From: Bog-473 sp963791455
Lineage (GTDB): Bacteria > Actinomycetota > Acidimicrobiia > Acidimicrobiales > RAAP-2
Assembly (NCBI GenBank): GCA_963791455.1
Contig: CAWBSM010000002.1
Location: 1,240,001 to 1,304,000, forward strand
Reading direction: 5' to 3'
DNA length: 64,000 bases
Both the position numbers and the translations under genes were made by a program. Under the pieces are notes generated by a model that saw only the letters and a program-made list of their open reading frames with translations, had not been told where the DNA came from and made no database searches. Below are positions 8,750 to 16,844 of this stretch, one piece after another. Position 1 is the stretch's first letter. The number at the start of each line of letters is the position of its first letter.

Positions 8750-9177
8750 CCCGCATGCCCCCCCCGGCTCTTCTGCAGCCATGCACGCACCAAGCCGTCC
8801 TGGCTCTCTCTTCCGTGCTCGTCCACCAGGGCGTCGAGTATCTGCTCGCTCAACCGGGCGATCTCGGCCCCTTCCCCTTCCAGGCCGGCGACCGCGGTCG
8901 CCGCCGCCCTTTCGAGGGTGCACACCACTCCGAGGGTGTCACCGAGCACGGTGAGCTCCAGACAGAGGTCGCCGGACCGCGCGTCGCTGCCTTGCAACGT
9001 CAGGAGGCACAGCTCCCCCACCGCCAGCCGAAGATCCTCGAGCTCCTCGATGTCGAAGCCGGCACGAGCAGAAACGGCGCTCGTCACCAGTCGGGCCAAG
9101 ACGATCAGATCGCCGCGCGCCGGGAACCTCAGCTGGACCCGATCGCCGGCTTCGAGCAGATCGGTCGAATCCGTCAC
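8746..9177 (-). CDS. rsbW: RsbW/UsfX-like anti-sigma factor
   Basis: 143 residues. It sits between the anti-anti-sigma and sigma genes with GTGA overlaps on both sides. The segment EDLRLAVGELCLLTLQ aligns with the helix that in ATP-binding RsbW/SpoIIAB kinases carries an E-x-x-x-N motif (N box). Here the asparagine is replaced by leucine and no later D-x-G-x-G loop is visible. That resembles, from memory, the mycobacterial UsfX type, where the fold is kept but kinase residues are weak. Its role is to hold the sigma factor inactive; whether it still phosphorylates RsbV is doubtful. The GTG at 9177 is chosen by coupling. Confidence 0.8.
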   Translation of the reverse strand: MTDSTDLLEAGDRVQLRFPARGDLIVLARLVTSAVSARAGFDIEELEDLRLAVGELCLLTLQGSDARSGDLCLELTVLGDTLGVVCTLERAAATAVAGLEGEGAEIARLSEQILDALVDEHGRESQDGLVRAWLQKSRGGHAG

Positions 9178-9518
9178 GACGCGCCGCCGGCCGCCTGCAG
9201 AGAATCGACGATGGTGAACACGTTGGTCAGCCCCGTGATCTCGAAGATCTTGACAATCCGCGGGTCGGCCACGACGACCTGCAGATCCCCGCCCAATTCG
9301 CGGCACCGTTTGAGTGCGCCGACGAGCACACCGAGGGCCGTGGAGTCGAGGAACGTGACACCCAGCAGATCCAAGACGACGGTCGCGTCGCCCTGGGCGA
9401 TCATGCGGTGCAGGCTTTCCCGCAACTGCGGCGCCGTCGCGACGTCAATCTCCCCGCTGACCGCGATCACCGGTGGCGTGGAGCTCGCCCGCTCCTCAAT
9501 GTGAAACTCCTGATCCAC
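9174..9518 (-). CDS. rsbV: Anti-anti-sigma factor (STAS domain)
   Basis: 114 residues forming one STAS domain. The conserved phosphorylation loop reads FLDSTALGVLV, with Ser59 the expected phosphoserine. Unphosphorylated, it captures RsbW and releases the sigma factor; phosphorylation stops this. The GTG start has an AGGAG ribosome site six bases upstream. It is the first gene of the rsbV-rsbW-sigma operon, transcribed away from the large phosphatase, and a stress-type promoter lies about 80 bases upstream of it. Confidence 0.9.
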   Translation of the reverse strand: MDQEFHIEERASSTPPVIAVSGEIDVATAPQLRESLHRMIAQGDATVVLDLLGVTFLDSTALGVLVGALKRCRELGGDLQVVVADPRIVKIFEITGLTNVFTIVDSLQAAGGAS

Positions 9519-9595
9519 TTCGTGCTCCTGCCTCAGTCGTGATCCCCGTCGCTGCCGGGACAGCGTGCTGCAATGGCGATTGGCCAGAGCGTTTT

Positions 9596-9622
9596 ATAGC
9601 CTTTGGTGCCAGAACCTAAACC
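9596..9622 (-). promoter_or_regulatory. Predicted SigF/SigB-type promoter of the rsbV operon
   Basis: Reading the minus strand, GGTTT (9622-9618) is followed after 16 bases by GGCTAT (9601-9596). This fits the stress-sigma consensus GGTTT-N15-17-GGGTAT with one mismatch. Transcription would start near 9589, about 70 bases before the rsbV start. The -35 box falls inside an interrupted palindrome (AACCTCCCGG at 9619-9628 and CCGGAGGTT at 9634-9642) that could bind a regulator or fold as a hairpin. It implies autoregulation by the downstream sigma factor. Confidence 0.5.
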
Positions 9623-9732
9623 TCCCGGTTGCGCCGGAGGTTTTCCCCGGTCAGGGTGGGGCGCAAACAGCCACCCGCAGGGCGAATAGCGTGCTTGACG
9701 ACGAGCCGGCGGCAGGCGACGGGGGAGGCGAC

Positions 9733-12700
9733 GTGCCCGACCAAGGAGAGCAGGAGCTTCAGGCCACCTCCCGGACCGACCGCGTCGACCGTTCCGAAGC
9801 GATTGCGACTCTCGTCGCACTGCTGTGGGTGTCGACGGTCGCCATCGTGTTCGCCGTCTACGGGGGCAACATCTCGCTGGTCGGTTTCCTGGCCATCGCG
9901 CCGTTCATCGCCGCGGCTTTCGCCCGACCTTCACGGGTCGCCGCGGTGGGGCTCCTCGCCACCTTCTTCGCCCTCGTCCTCAGCGCACCCCCGCACAGTT
10001 ACGGTGAACTGAACCACACGCTTCGCGTGCTGACCCAGCTGGCAGCTACTGCACTGGCGATGTGGATCTCGTATCTGCGCGGACAGCGCAACGTCCAGCT
10101 GTGGAGGGCGCGATCCGAGACGCGCAACGAACGACGGCGCCGGGTCGCGGCGGAGACGGCGCAGCGCATGCAGGCCATGGCCCGGGCCCTGACCACTGCG
10201 GCCGACCCGGCCCAGGTGGCCGACGCAGTCTTCGCCGCCCTGCGCGACGAGCTCCAAGTCGACGCGGCCACCTTTGCGCTTTTCGACGAGCGGGGCCGGC
10301 TCCGCACGCTGCGCCGCTTCGGCTATGACCCTGACGAACCGATCGACGGAGTGCTCACCTCGCTCAAATCCGACGACCCCATGCTGGATGAGAACGTTGC
10401 CTTCTTCGCGGGTTCGCTCGACGACCTGCGGCGCCAGCGACCGGAAATCTATGCCTCGCTGTGTGCAGGACCGTTCCGATCGCTGGCCATCGTGCCACTC
10501 GTCGTTTCCGACCGCACCATCGGGGCCGTCGTCGTGCACTGGGACGCCGACCGCGACTTCACGGGTCCCGACCGGAGCTTCCTTTTCACCATCACCGGCA
10601 CTGCGGCTCAGGCCGTCGAAAGAGCGCGCCTCACGCTGACCGAGTTCGTCAACCTCGAACGGAGCCAACATCTGCACCAACTCAGCTCCGCCTTGGCAGC
10701 CGCCACCACCCCTGGCGACGTGGCCCATGCGGCCATCGCCAGCGGCCGGCGGGCGCTGGGTGCGCAGTCCGCGGTCGTACGGGTGCCCGCCGCGGGCGAA
10801 AGAGCGCTGGCCTGCCTGGCCAGCAGCGGACAGCCCGCCCTGCTCTCGCGCGGCATGGTCCCCGTGGACGGCAGCACCGCAGGTGCATGCGTCACAAGCG
10901 GTCAGACCGTCATCGCCACGATCGGGGAGGACGAGGAGGCGGGAGACGACGTGGCCGTGGAGATCGTGCCCCGGGTGCTGGCCGAGCTTGCCAAACCGGT
11001 GACGGTCGTCACTGAGCCGCTCATCGGGAGCGCCGGGCCACTCGGAGTGCTCTCCCTCGCTTTCGTGGCCCAGCCCGAAACGAGCGAGCCTGACCTCCGC
11101 TTTCTTTCCACGCTGGCCGGGCTCACCGCCCAGGCGCTTGAACGCGCTCAAGTGTTCGAACACGAGCGGGAGGCGCTGCGGGCGGCCGAGGCAGCACGTG
11201 AACGATTGTCCCTTCTGTCCGAGGTCACGCGCCTCTTGAGTTCGAGCCTCGAACCCACCACGGTCATCCGCCGCACGATGAGGCTCGTCGAAGGCAGGCT
11301 GTCCGACTCGTGCATCGTGCAGGTTCCGAGCGACAGCGGACTGGTCCGTCTCGACATGGACGAAGAACCGAGCCCGATGTCGCTCCGCCCTCTCTCCAAC
11401 GGCAACCCTCTGGAAAACGTCCGCTTCGACTCCGACGCGCCGGCCGCCGTCGCATATCGGACGGGACGCATACAGCTGGCGCCCCTCGACGTTTCTCGGG
11501 AGGGAGCGCAAGCTGAAGCGCTATCCACGGCGCTCGCCGTCCCGCTCACCGCGAACGGGGAGGTGATCGGGGTGATGACCTTTATCGACGGGCCCGGCCG
11601 GCTCTTCGAAGCCGACGACGTTTCGCTGGCCACCGAGGTGGCGAGCCGTTCTGGCGTCGCCCTCTCGAACGCCACGCGCTTCCAGCGTGAACACGTCGTC
11701 GCCGAGGTGCTACAACGGGCCGTTCTCCCCGAGTCCTTGCCGAAAGTCGAAGGACTTCTGCTGGACGCCGAGTACCGGGCGGGCGTGGCCGGCTCTTACG
11801 CCGGGGGCGACTGGTACGACGTGTTCGAGCTGGGCCAGGACGCTGTCTTCTTCAGCGTCGGCGATGTCATGGGGAAGGGGGCGCCGGCGGCCGCGTTGAT
11901 GGGACAAGTGCGCAGCGCCATTCGTGCCTACGCAGTGGCGGGACTGTCGCCAACCGAGGTCCTCGCGTCACTCGACACTCTCTTCGACGCCCTGGTCGAG
12001 GACAGAGTCGTGACTGCTGTTGTGGGGACCATCACGCCTTCCACCGGCCGAGTGAATCTGAGCAACGCCGGCCATCCGCCGCCGCTGGTGGTGCGCGCCG
12101 ACGGCACTGCGACCTTCTGCCCCATGCAGCGCTCCCTTCTCATTGCGGCGGGGCTGAGCGGGGCGCCACGACCCCGTGACGAGCTCGTGCTGGACCGCGG
12201 CGACTCACTCATCATGTATTCGGACGGGCTGATCGAACGCCGCGGCGAGCTCATCACCAACGGCATGGAGCGCCTGGCCGACATCGCAACGGCACTTGGC
12301 AAAGCGGGCTGGCCCGATCGTCCGGCGGCCACCTTCGCGTCGATGCTCAGCACCGAGGAACGCACCGACGACGTCGTCGTGCTGTGCATCAATCACACCG
12401 GTGTCGCCGACGAACGAATAACCGCCCAGCCTATGGGTACGACACGGGATGGCATGTCGACCCTGCATCTCGAGCCCGTCGTGGAGAGCACGCCCATTGC
12501 GCGCCATTGGATCGCCGCGCATCTGCGCGACCTGCCGGCCGACGTCAGCGGATGCGCGGGCCTCCTGACCTCCGAGTTGGTCACCAACGCGGTGCTCCAC
12601 GCCGCGACCCCCCTGTGCGTGACCCTGCACATCCTCCCGGACCGGATCCGCATCGATGTCGCCGACGGCAATCCCGCTTTCCCGTCCGTGAAGGATTACG

Positions 12701-13398
12701 GACCTGACGCTGCCACCGGTCGCGGGCTGACCCTCTTCGACACGCTCGCGTCGGAGTGGGGGGTGCAGGCCGTGGACGGCGGCAAGATCGTGTGGTTCGA
12801 GCTCCCCGTTGACTTCCCGGTCTCACCGACCACGGTGTCCGACGGCACCTTCCGCTTCGATCTGACGGGGGTCGCTCAGTCTGACCGTCACGGCGATCTC
12901 GACCCGTCTCCGGATGTGTCGGTCCGCCTGATGGGGATCCCGGTCACGCTTCTTCAAAAGTCCAGTGAAGAATATGAGGCGCTCTTCCGCGAGCTGCGGC
13001 TCATGAAGGAGCGATCAGACTCTTCGCCCGGCGCACCCGTGTTTCCAGAGCGCCTCTCCATGCTCGTGTCAGAAATAGGCACCCGGTTCAACGGGCTCGG
13101 ACCGGGGATGGACGAAATGTGGCAGGCGGCCGTCGACAACAAGATCACTTCCTTCGACTGGACCTTCGCGCTCCCAGAGTCCGCCGTCAGGCCCTGCGAG
13201 TTCTACAACGCCCTGCTCGACGAGGCCGACGAGTTCGGGCTGTCGCAACGGCTCTTGACGTTGCCGGCCTCGCCGACCAGCGTGGCGGTACGCCGCTGGT
13301 TCCTCTCCGAACTGATCGGCCAGCTGCACGGGAAGGCCCCCGTGGCGTGGGCAGACAGCCACTACCACGCCGCGTTGCAGGCGGTATCGGCTCGCTAA
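9733..13398 (+). CDS. Membrane GAF-PP2C-HATPase protein: RsbU/RsbP-like phosphatase fused to a kinase-type ATPase domain
   Basis: About 1221 residues from the GTG at 9733, chosen for a GGGGGAGG site four bases before it. Order: four membrane helices (about 23-115), three GAF-like sensor domains (about 150-650), a SpoIIE/PP2C phosphatase (about 658-880, with GDWYDVF near 692 and GDVMGKG near 709 as metal-binding motifs), an anti-sigma-type HATPase domain (about 916-1027, with an intact SELVTNAVLH N box and GRGLTL G2 box), and a C-terminal module (about 1040-1221) found behind such ATPases in other actinobacteria. The phosphatase should dephosphorylate RsbV under stress, and the HATPase could do the reverse. 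It is divergent from the rsbV operon. Confidence 0.85.
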   Translation: MPDQGEQELQATSRTDRVDRSEAIATLVALLWVSTVAIVFAVYGGNISLVGFLAIAPFIAAAFARPSRVAAVGLLATFFALVLSAPPHSYGELNHTLRVLTQLAATALAMWISYLRGQRNVQLWRARSETRNERRRRVAAETAQRMQAMARALTTAADPAQVADAVFAALRDELQVDAATFALFDERGRLRTLRRFGYDPDEPIDGVLTSLKSDDPMLDENVAFFAGSLDDLRRQRPEIYASLCAGPFRSLAIVPLVVSDRTIGAVVVHWDADRDFTGPDRSFLFTITGTAAQAVERARLTLTEFVNLERSQHLHQLSSALAAATTPGDVAHAAIASGRRALGAQSAVVRVPAAGERALACLASSGQPALLSRGMVPVDGSTAGACVTSGQTVIATIGEDEEAGDDVAVEIVPRVLAELAKPVTVVTEPLIGSAGPLGVLSLAFVAQPETSEPDLRFLSTLAGLTAQALERAQVFEHEREALRAAEAARERLSLLSEVTRLLSSSLEPTTVIRRTMRLVEGRLSDSCIVQVPSDSGLVRLDMDEEPSPMSLRPLSNGNPLENVRFDSDAPAAVAYRTGRIQLAPLDVSREGAQAEALSTALAVPLTANGEVIGVMTFIDGPGRLFEADDVSLATEVASRSGVALSNATRFQREHVVAEVLQRAVLPESLPKVEGLLLDAEYRAGVAGSYAGGDWYDVFELGQDAVFFSVGDVMGKGAPAAALMGQVRSAIRAYAVAGLSPTEVLASLDTLFDALVEDRVVTAVVGTITPSTGRVNLSNAGHPPPLVVRADGTATFCPMQRSLLIAAGLSGAPRPRDELVLDRGDSLIMYSDGLIERRGELITNGMERLADIATALGKAGWPDRPAATFASMLSTEERTDDVVVLCINHTGVADERITAQPMGTTRDGMSTLHLEPVVESTPIARHWIAAHLRDLPADVSGCAGLLTSELVTNAVLHAATPLCVTLHILPDRIRIDVADGNPAFPSVKDYGPDAATGRGLTLFDTLASEWGVQAVDGGKIVWFELPVDFPVSPTTVSDGTFRFDLTGVAQSDRHGDLDPSPDVSVRLMGIPVTLLQKSSEEYEALFRELRLMKERSDSSPGAPVFPERLSMLVSEIGTRFNGLGPGMDEMWQAAVDNKITSFDWTFALPESAVRPCEFYNALLDEADEFGLSQRLLTLPASPTSVAVRRWFLSELIGQLHGKAPVAWADSHYHAALQAVSAR

Positions 13399-13419
13399 TC
13401 GGGGCGGCCGAACCACACG

Positions 13420-14001
13420 TCAGCGTCGTTTGGCGGTCGCTTTCTTCAGCACTTTGTCGTAATGCTCGAGACCTTCCTTCGAGAGCGCGGCCGTAGGCCC
13501 ACTCGCAATGGACACGCGTTCGGGCACGATCCCCCACACGGGTACCTTCAACTCGTTCCACCAATCGACGGTGGCCTCCAGGTCGTTCGTGCCCAGGCGG
13601 GCCGAGCAGATGACCACGCCAGCAGGGACGTTGCGCGGCGTCATCTCCAGGGTCGTGACGACCCGGTTCGGCTCGACCCCGCCGGCGCGGGTTGGGATGA
13701 CGACGACGTCGGCCCGGGCCAAAGCCGCCCGCACGACTGTTCCCTCTCCGGGCGGGGTGTCGACGACGACGAGGCCGTCCTCCTGGTTCATCGCCTTCGT
13801 CACGGTGCGGACGCTCGGGCCCTCGACCAGCTCGACGCCCTCCAGCGGATCGGCGTCGTACCACTCCGCCGTCGAGCTCTGCGGATCGGCGTCGACCAGC
13901 AGGATCGGGCCGCGGCCACGGTCCGCCGCCGCGGCGGCCAGGTAGACGGCCGTGGTCGTCTTGCCCACCCCGCCCTTGACGTTGCTCACCACGATGTTCA
14001 T
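13420..14001 (-). CDS. ParA/MinD-like P-loop ATPase (orphan)
   Basis: 193 residues, short for a chromosomal ParA and with no N-terminal DNA-binding domain. The deviant Walker A KGGVGKTTTA (residues 9-18), the LVDADPQ switch and VVVDTPPG Walker B are all present, so it should form ATP-driven dimers. No parB, parS or min gene adjoins it. Small ParAs like this position plasmids, cell-pole or cargo complexes. Here the neighbour is the convergent phosphatase gene and nothing indicates its cargo. It could be a remnant of a mobile element's partition system, but no other sign of transfer is seen. Confidence 0.85.
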   Translation of the reverse strand: MNIVVSNVKGGVGKTTTAVYLAAAAADRGRGPILLVDADPQSSTAEWYDADPLEGVELVEGPSVRTVTKAMNQEDGLVVVDTPPGEGTVVRAALARADVVVIPTRAGGVEPNRVVTTLEMTPRNVPAGVVICSARLGTNDLEATVDWWNELKVPVWGIVPERVSIASGPTAALSKEGLEHYDKVLKKATAKRR

Positions 14002-14064
14002 GTGACTCGGGTCCTCTTCTGTTCGGAAATCGGCCCTACGGTACCGGCCGTCCGAGGCGCGCCA

Positions 14065-14913
14065 TCACGGCAGAAGGAGCGCGCCGAGGCGGCGCCTGGT
14101 GATGATGACGCCGGCGGCCGCCATGATCGCCAGATAGGCGATGTGGCCCAGGAGGGTCCAGCTCCAGATGCCCAGGTCGGCGGCGCGGACGAGCACCACC
14201 CCTTGATAGAGGGGGGTGCAGCGCACGACGGCCTGGATCCATCCGGGGTACACGGTGAGCGGGTAGAAGGTTGCGGAGAAGAGGAAGAGCGGGATGAAGG
14301 CCAACGAGACCATGTCGAAGTCCTGCCAGGTCCGCATATAGGTCGTTCCGGCCATGCCGGCCGCTGCAAAGGCCAGGCTGATCAGCACTGCGGCCGGCCA
14401 ACACAGCACCGCCCACGGTGAGACCGTATAGCCCAGGATCGCCATGATCCCGAGGAAAGCGGCCGAATAGAGGGCACCGCGCAGCACGCACCAACTGAGC
14501 TCGCCGAGGGCCACGTCGCCCACGCCGAGCGGGGTCGAGAGCATGGCATCGTACGTCTTGGCGATCTTGAGCTTGAAGAAGACCAGGAACGTCGAGTCGA
14601 TCATGGCCCCGTTCATGGCCGAGGAGGCGAGCAGGCCAGGCGCCACGAACGCGGTGTAGGGGACCAAATGGCCGTCCACCGGTATCGGGCCGACGAGGTG
14701 GGACAGGCCAATGCCGATGGACAGGAGATAGAAGAGCGGCTCGAAGAAACCCGAGAGAATGAAGATCCACGAGCGCCGGTAGACCAAGATGTTGCGCTCC
14801 AGGACCCGGGAGGCGTGCCGTCCGCCCAGCAGCGCCAGTGGCGTGATACGCGCCGCGACGCCAGGTGGCTGCCGATCCACGATCGCCGCCGTGCCAGTCG
14901 TGCTCGCCGTCAC
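14065..14913 (-). CDS. ABC-2 type exporter permease (second subunit)
   Basis: 282 residues with six predicted membrane helices of the ABC-2 (NodJ/DrrB-like) type, including FLFSATFYPLTVYPGWIQ near the C terminus. The GTG at 14913, five bases after the upstream stop, is chosen over an in-frame start about 80 bases further that would overlap the first permease gene. It is paralogous to the preceding permease and shares the same ATPase, so the exporter is probably a heterodimer. Drug, lipid or polysaccharide export is possible; the cargo is unknown. Confidence 0.82.
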   Translation of the reverse strand: MTASTTGTAAIVDRQPPGVAARITPLALLGGRHASRVLERNILVYRRSWIFILSGFFEPLFYLLSIGIGLSHLVGPIPVDGHLVPYTAFVAPGLLASSAMNGAMIDSTFLVFFKLKIAKTYDAMLSTPLGVGDVALGELSWCVLRGALYSAAFLGIMAILGYTVSPWAVLCWPAAVLISLAFAAAGMAGTTYMRTWQDFDMVSLAFIPLFLFSATFYPLTVYPGWIQAVVRCTPLYQGVVLVRAADLGIWSWTLLGHIAYLAIMAAAGVIITRRRLGALLLP

Positions 14914-14917
14914 CGTT

Positions 14918-15766
14918 TCACACCACCAACCGCCGAGCGAAGGTTCGACGGCCCGCCGCGTAGCCGGCGGCAACGCACGCGCAGAGGTAGGCAACGTGAC
15001 CCAGGTCCGACCAGCCCACTTGGCCGAGGGTCAGGTCTCGGCAGAGCGTCACGCCGTGGTAGAGCGGCGTCAGGTAGGCGACCGCCTGGAGCCACGCCGG
15101 CAGCTGCGACACCGGGAAGAAGGTGCCCGAGAACAGGAAGAGCGGGATGATGGCGAAGCGATACAGCGTCGAGATCGGGGCATCCGTGTCAAGCGTCGCC
15201 GCGAAGGCGCTGATGGGCGCGGCGAATGCCATGCCGGTCAGGATCCCGGCGGGGAAGGCGAGGATGGCCCATGGCGAGTAGATGACGCCGAACGCCGCCA
15301 TGATGGCCAGATAAATGGAGACGACGATGCCGAGTCGCGCGGCGATCCAGGCCAGGTGACCGAGCAGCACGTCGTAGACGTCGAGCGGCGCCGCCAACTG
15401 CGCGAGGTAGGTCCGCATCCACTTGATCGCCCCCATGACTGGGTACGTCGCGTCGTTCGTGCCGATTTGCATGCACGTGCCCGCCAGCAGACCCGGCGCC
15501 AGGAAGGCCAAATAGCTGACGCCACCCACCCCGTGTGAGTGCTTGTCGACGAGCGAGCCGAGAGCGACTCCCATGGCCGCCAGGTAGAGCACCGGAATGA
15601 GGAAGCTCGTCACGACGGAGCTGCGCCATGTCCGCTTGTACTGGTAACCCCAGTAGCGGGCGGCGCGCAGCCACATCGGGGTGGCGATGCGACGGGTCGG
15701 GACCGCCTCACCGTGACGGAAGAGCGTCGCTTCCCGCGGCGCGCCCGCTCCGCTCACCGCGGTCAT
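14918..15766 (-). CDS. ABC-2 type exporter permease (first subunit)
   Basis: 282 residues with about six membrane helices. The FLFSGTFFPVSQLPAWLQAVAYLTPLYHG segment is typical of ABC-2 permeases such as NodJ and DrrB, and it lines up with the same region of the other permease gene. It follows the ATPase gene by four bases and precedes the second permease by five, forming a three-gene operon. The encoded protein sits in the cytoplasmic membrane and, with its partner, forms the export channel. Confidence 0.82.
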   Translation of the reverse strand: MTAVSGAGAPREATLFRHGEAVPTRRIATPMWLRAARYWGYQYKRTWRSSVVTSFLIPVLYLAAMGVALGSLVDKHSHGVGGVSYLAFLAPGLLAGTCMQIGTNDATYPVMGAIKWMRTYLAQLAAPLDVYDVLLGHLAWIAARLGIVVSIYLAIMAAFGVIYSPWAILAFPAGILTGMAFAAPISAFAATLDTDAPISTLYRFAIIPLFLFSGTFFPVSQLPAWLQAVAYLTPLYHGVTLCRDLTLGQVGWSDLGHVAYLCACVAAGYAAGRRTFARRLVV

Positions 15767-15770
15767 CGGT

Positions 15771-16766
15771 TCAGTCGACCAGGCTGCGGCCGGTCAGGCG
15801 TAGGAACACGTCTTCCAGCGTGGAACGGCGTACGAGCGTGCTTCGGGCCACGTGGCCCATGCGAGCCACTTCGGCCAAGGCCGCGTCGCCGTCGTCGGTG
15901 TACAGGAGAATCCGGTCCGGCAGCACCTCCAGGCGCTCGGCCAACTCCACCAACGACGGCGCCACCTCCTCGTGCTGGCCCGGCGCGAAGCGCAGCTCCA
16001 CCACTTCTCTCGTCGAGAAGGCCTCAATCAGCTGGCGCGGCGTGCCCTCGGCGGCAAAGCGACCCTTGTCCATGACGACGAGGCGGTCGCACAGCTGCTC
16101 CGCCTCGTCCATGTAGTGCGTGGTGATCACGAGCGTCACCCCGTCCTGCTTCAGCCGGTACAAACGGTCCCAGAGCAGGTGACGGGCCTGCGGGTCGAGG
16201 CCCGTCGTCGGCTCGTCGAGGATGAGGAGATCGGGGTCCGAGATGAGCGCCCGCGCAATGGTCAGCCGGCGTTTCATGCCGCCCGAAAGGGGGTCGACAC
16301 GGTCGTGGGCCCGCTCGGTGAGCTGGGCGAAGTCGAGTAACTGGTCGGCTCGCTCCCGGATCACATTCTTGGGCATGTCGAAGTAGCGCCCGTAGATCAT
16401 GAGGTTGTCGAGGACCGTGAGCTCCAGGTCCAACGAGTCCTCCTGCGGCACCAACCCCATGCGGGCTCGGATCCGCGCTCCGTCGCTGGCCGGATCCATC
16501 CCGAGCACCCGCAACGTCCCGCCGCTCAGGGGGCTGATGCAAGAGATCATCCTCATGGTCGACGTCTTCCCGGCCCCATTCGGCCCCAGGAACCCGAAGG
16601 ATTCCCCCTTGGCGATAGTGAAGTCGACGTGGTCGACGGCCACGAAGTCCCCGAAGCGCTTCACGAGGCCGTGTGCCTCGACCATGGGGGCGGAGAGGAT
16701 CTCGGCCCGCGACTCGGTCGACCGTTCATCCGTGCGTTTCCGCTCCGAATCAGGGACGTCAGTCAT
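15771..16766 (-). CDS. ABC exporter ATP-binding protein (DrrA/NodI-like)
   Basis: About 331 residues. The P-loop GPNGAGKTST, the signature LSGGMKRRLTIARAL, Walker B LLILDEP and the H-loop ITTHYMDEA are all intact. A C-terminal extension of about 90 residues beyond the nucleotide domain is typical of DrrA/NodI-type exporters. The ATG at 16766 is preferred; two upstream in-frame ATG codons (16787 and 16826) are alternatives, and none has a clear ribosome site. It powers the two permeases encoded directly downstream. The divergent beta-glucosidase gene starts about 80 bases away. Confidence 0.88.
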   Translation of the reverse strand: MTDVPDSERKRTDERSTESRAEILSAPMVEAHGLVKRFGDFVAVDHVDFTIAKGESFGFLGPNGAGKTSTMRMISCISPLSGGTLRVLGMDPASDGARIRARMGLVPQEDSLDLELTVLDNLMIYGRYFDMPKNVIRERADQLLDFAQLTERAHDRVDPLSGGMKRRLTIARALISDPDLLILDEPTTGLDPQARHLLWDRLYRLKQDGVTLVITTHYMDEAEQLCDRLVVMDKGRFAAEGTPRQLIEAFSTREVVELRFAPGQHEEVAPSLVELAERLEVLPDRILLYTDDGDAALAEVARMGHVARSTLVRRSTLEDVFLRLTGRSLVD

Positions 16767-16844
16767 CGGCAAGAAATGTGACGCCATCGTCAGGGAACGA
16801 TACCGTGCCGCCGAGGGACCCCACACATCCAGGAGGGCGCGTCA

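Noticed and set aside
9565..9732. An upstream start of the phosphatase gene at 9565.
   Set aside because: The region contains the predicted rsbV promoter and a palindrome, and the downstream GTG at 9733 has a clear ribosome site.
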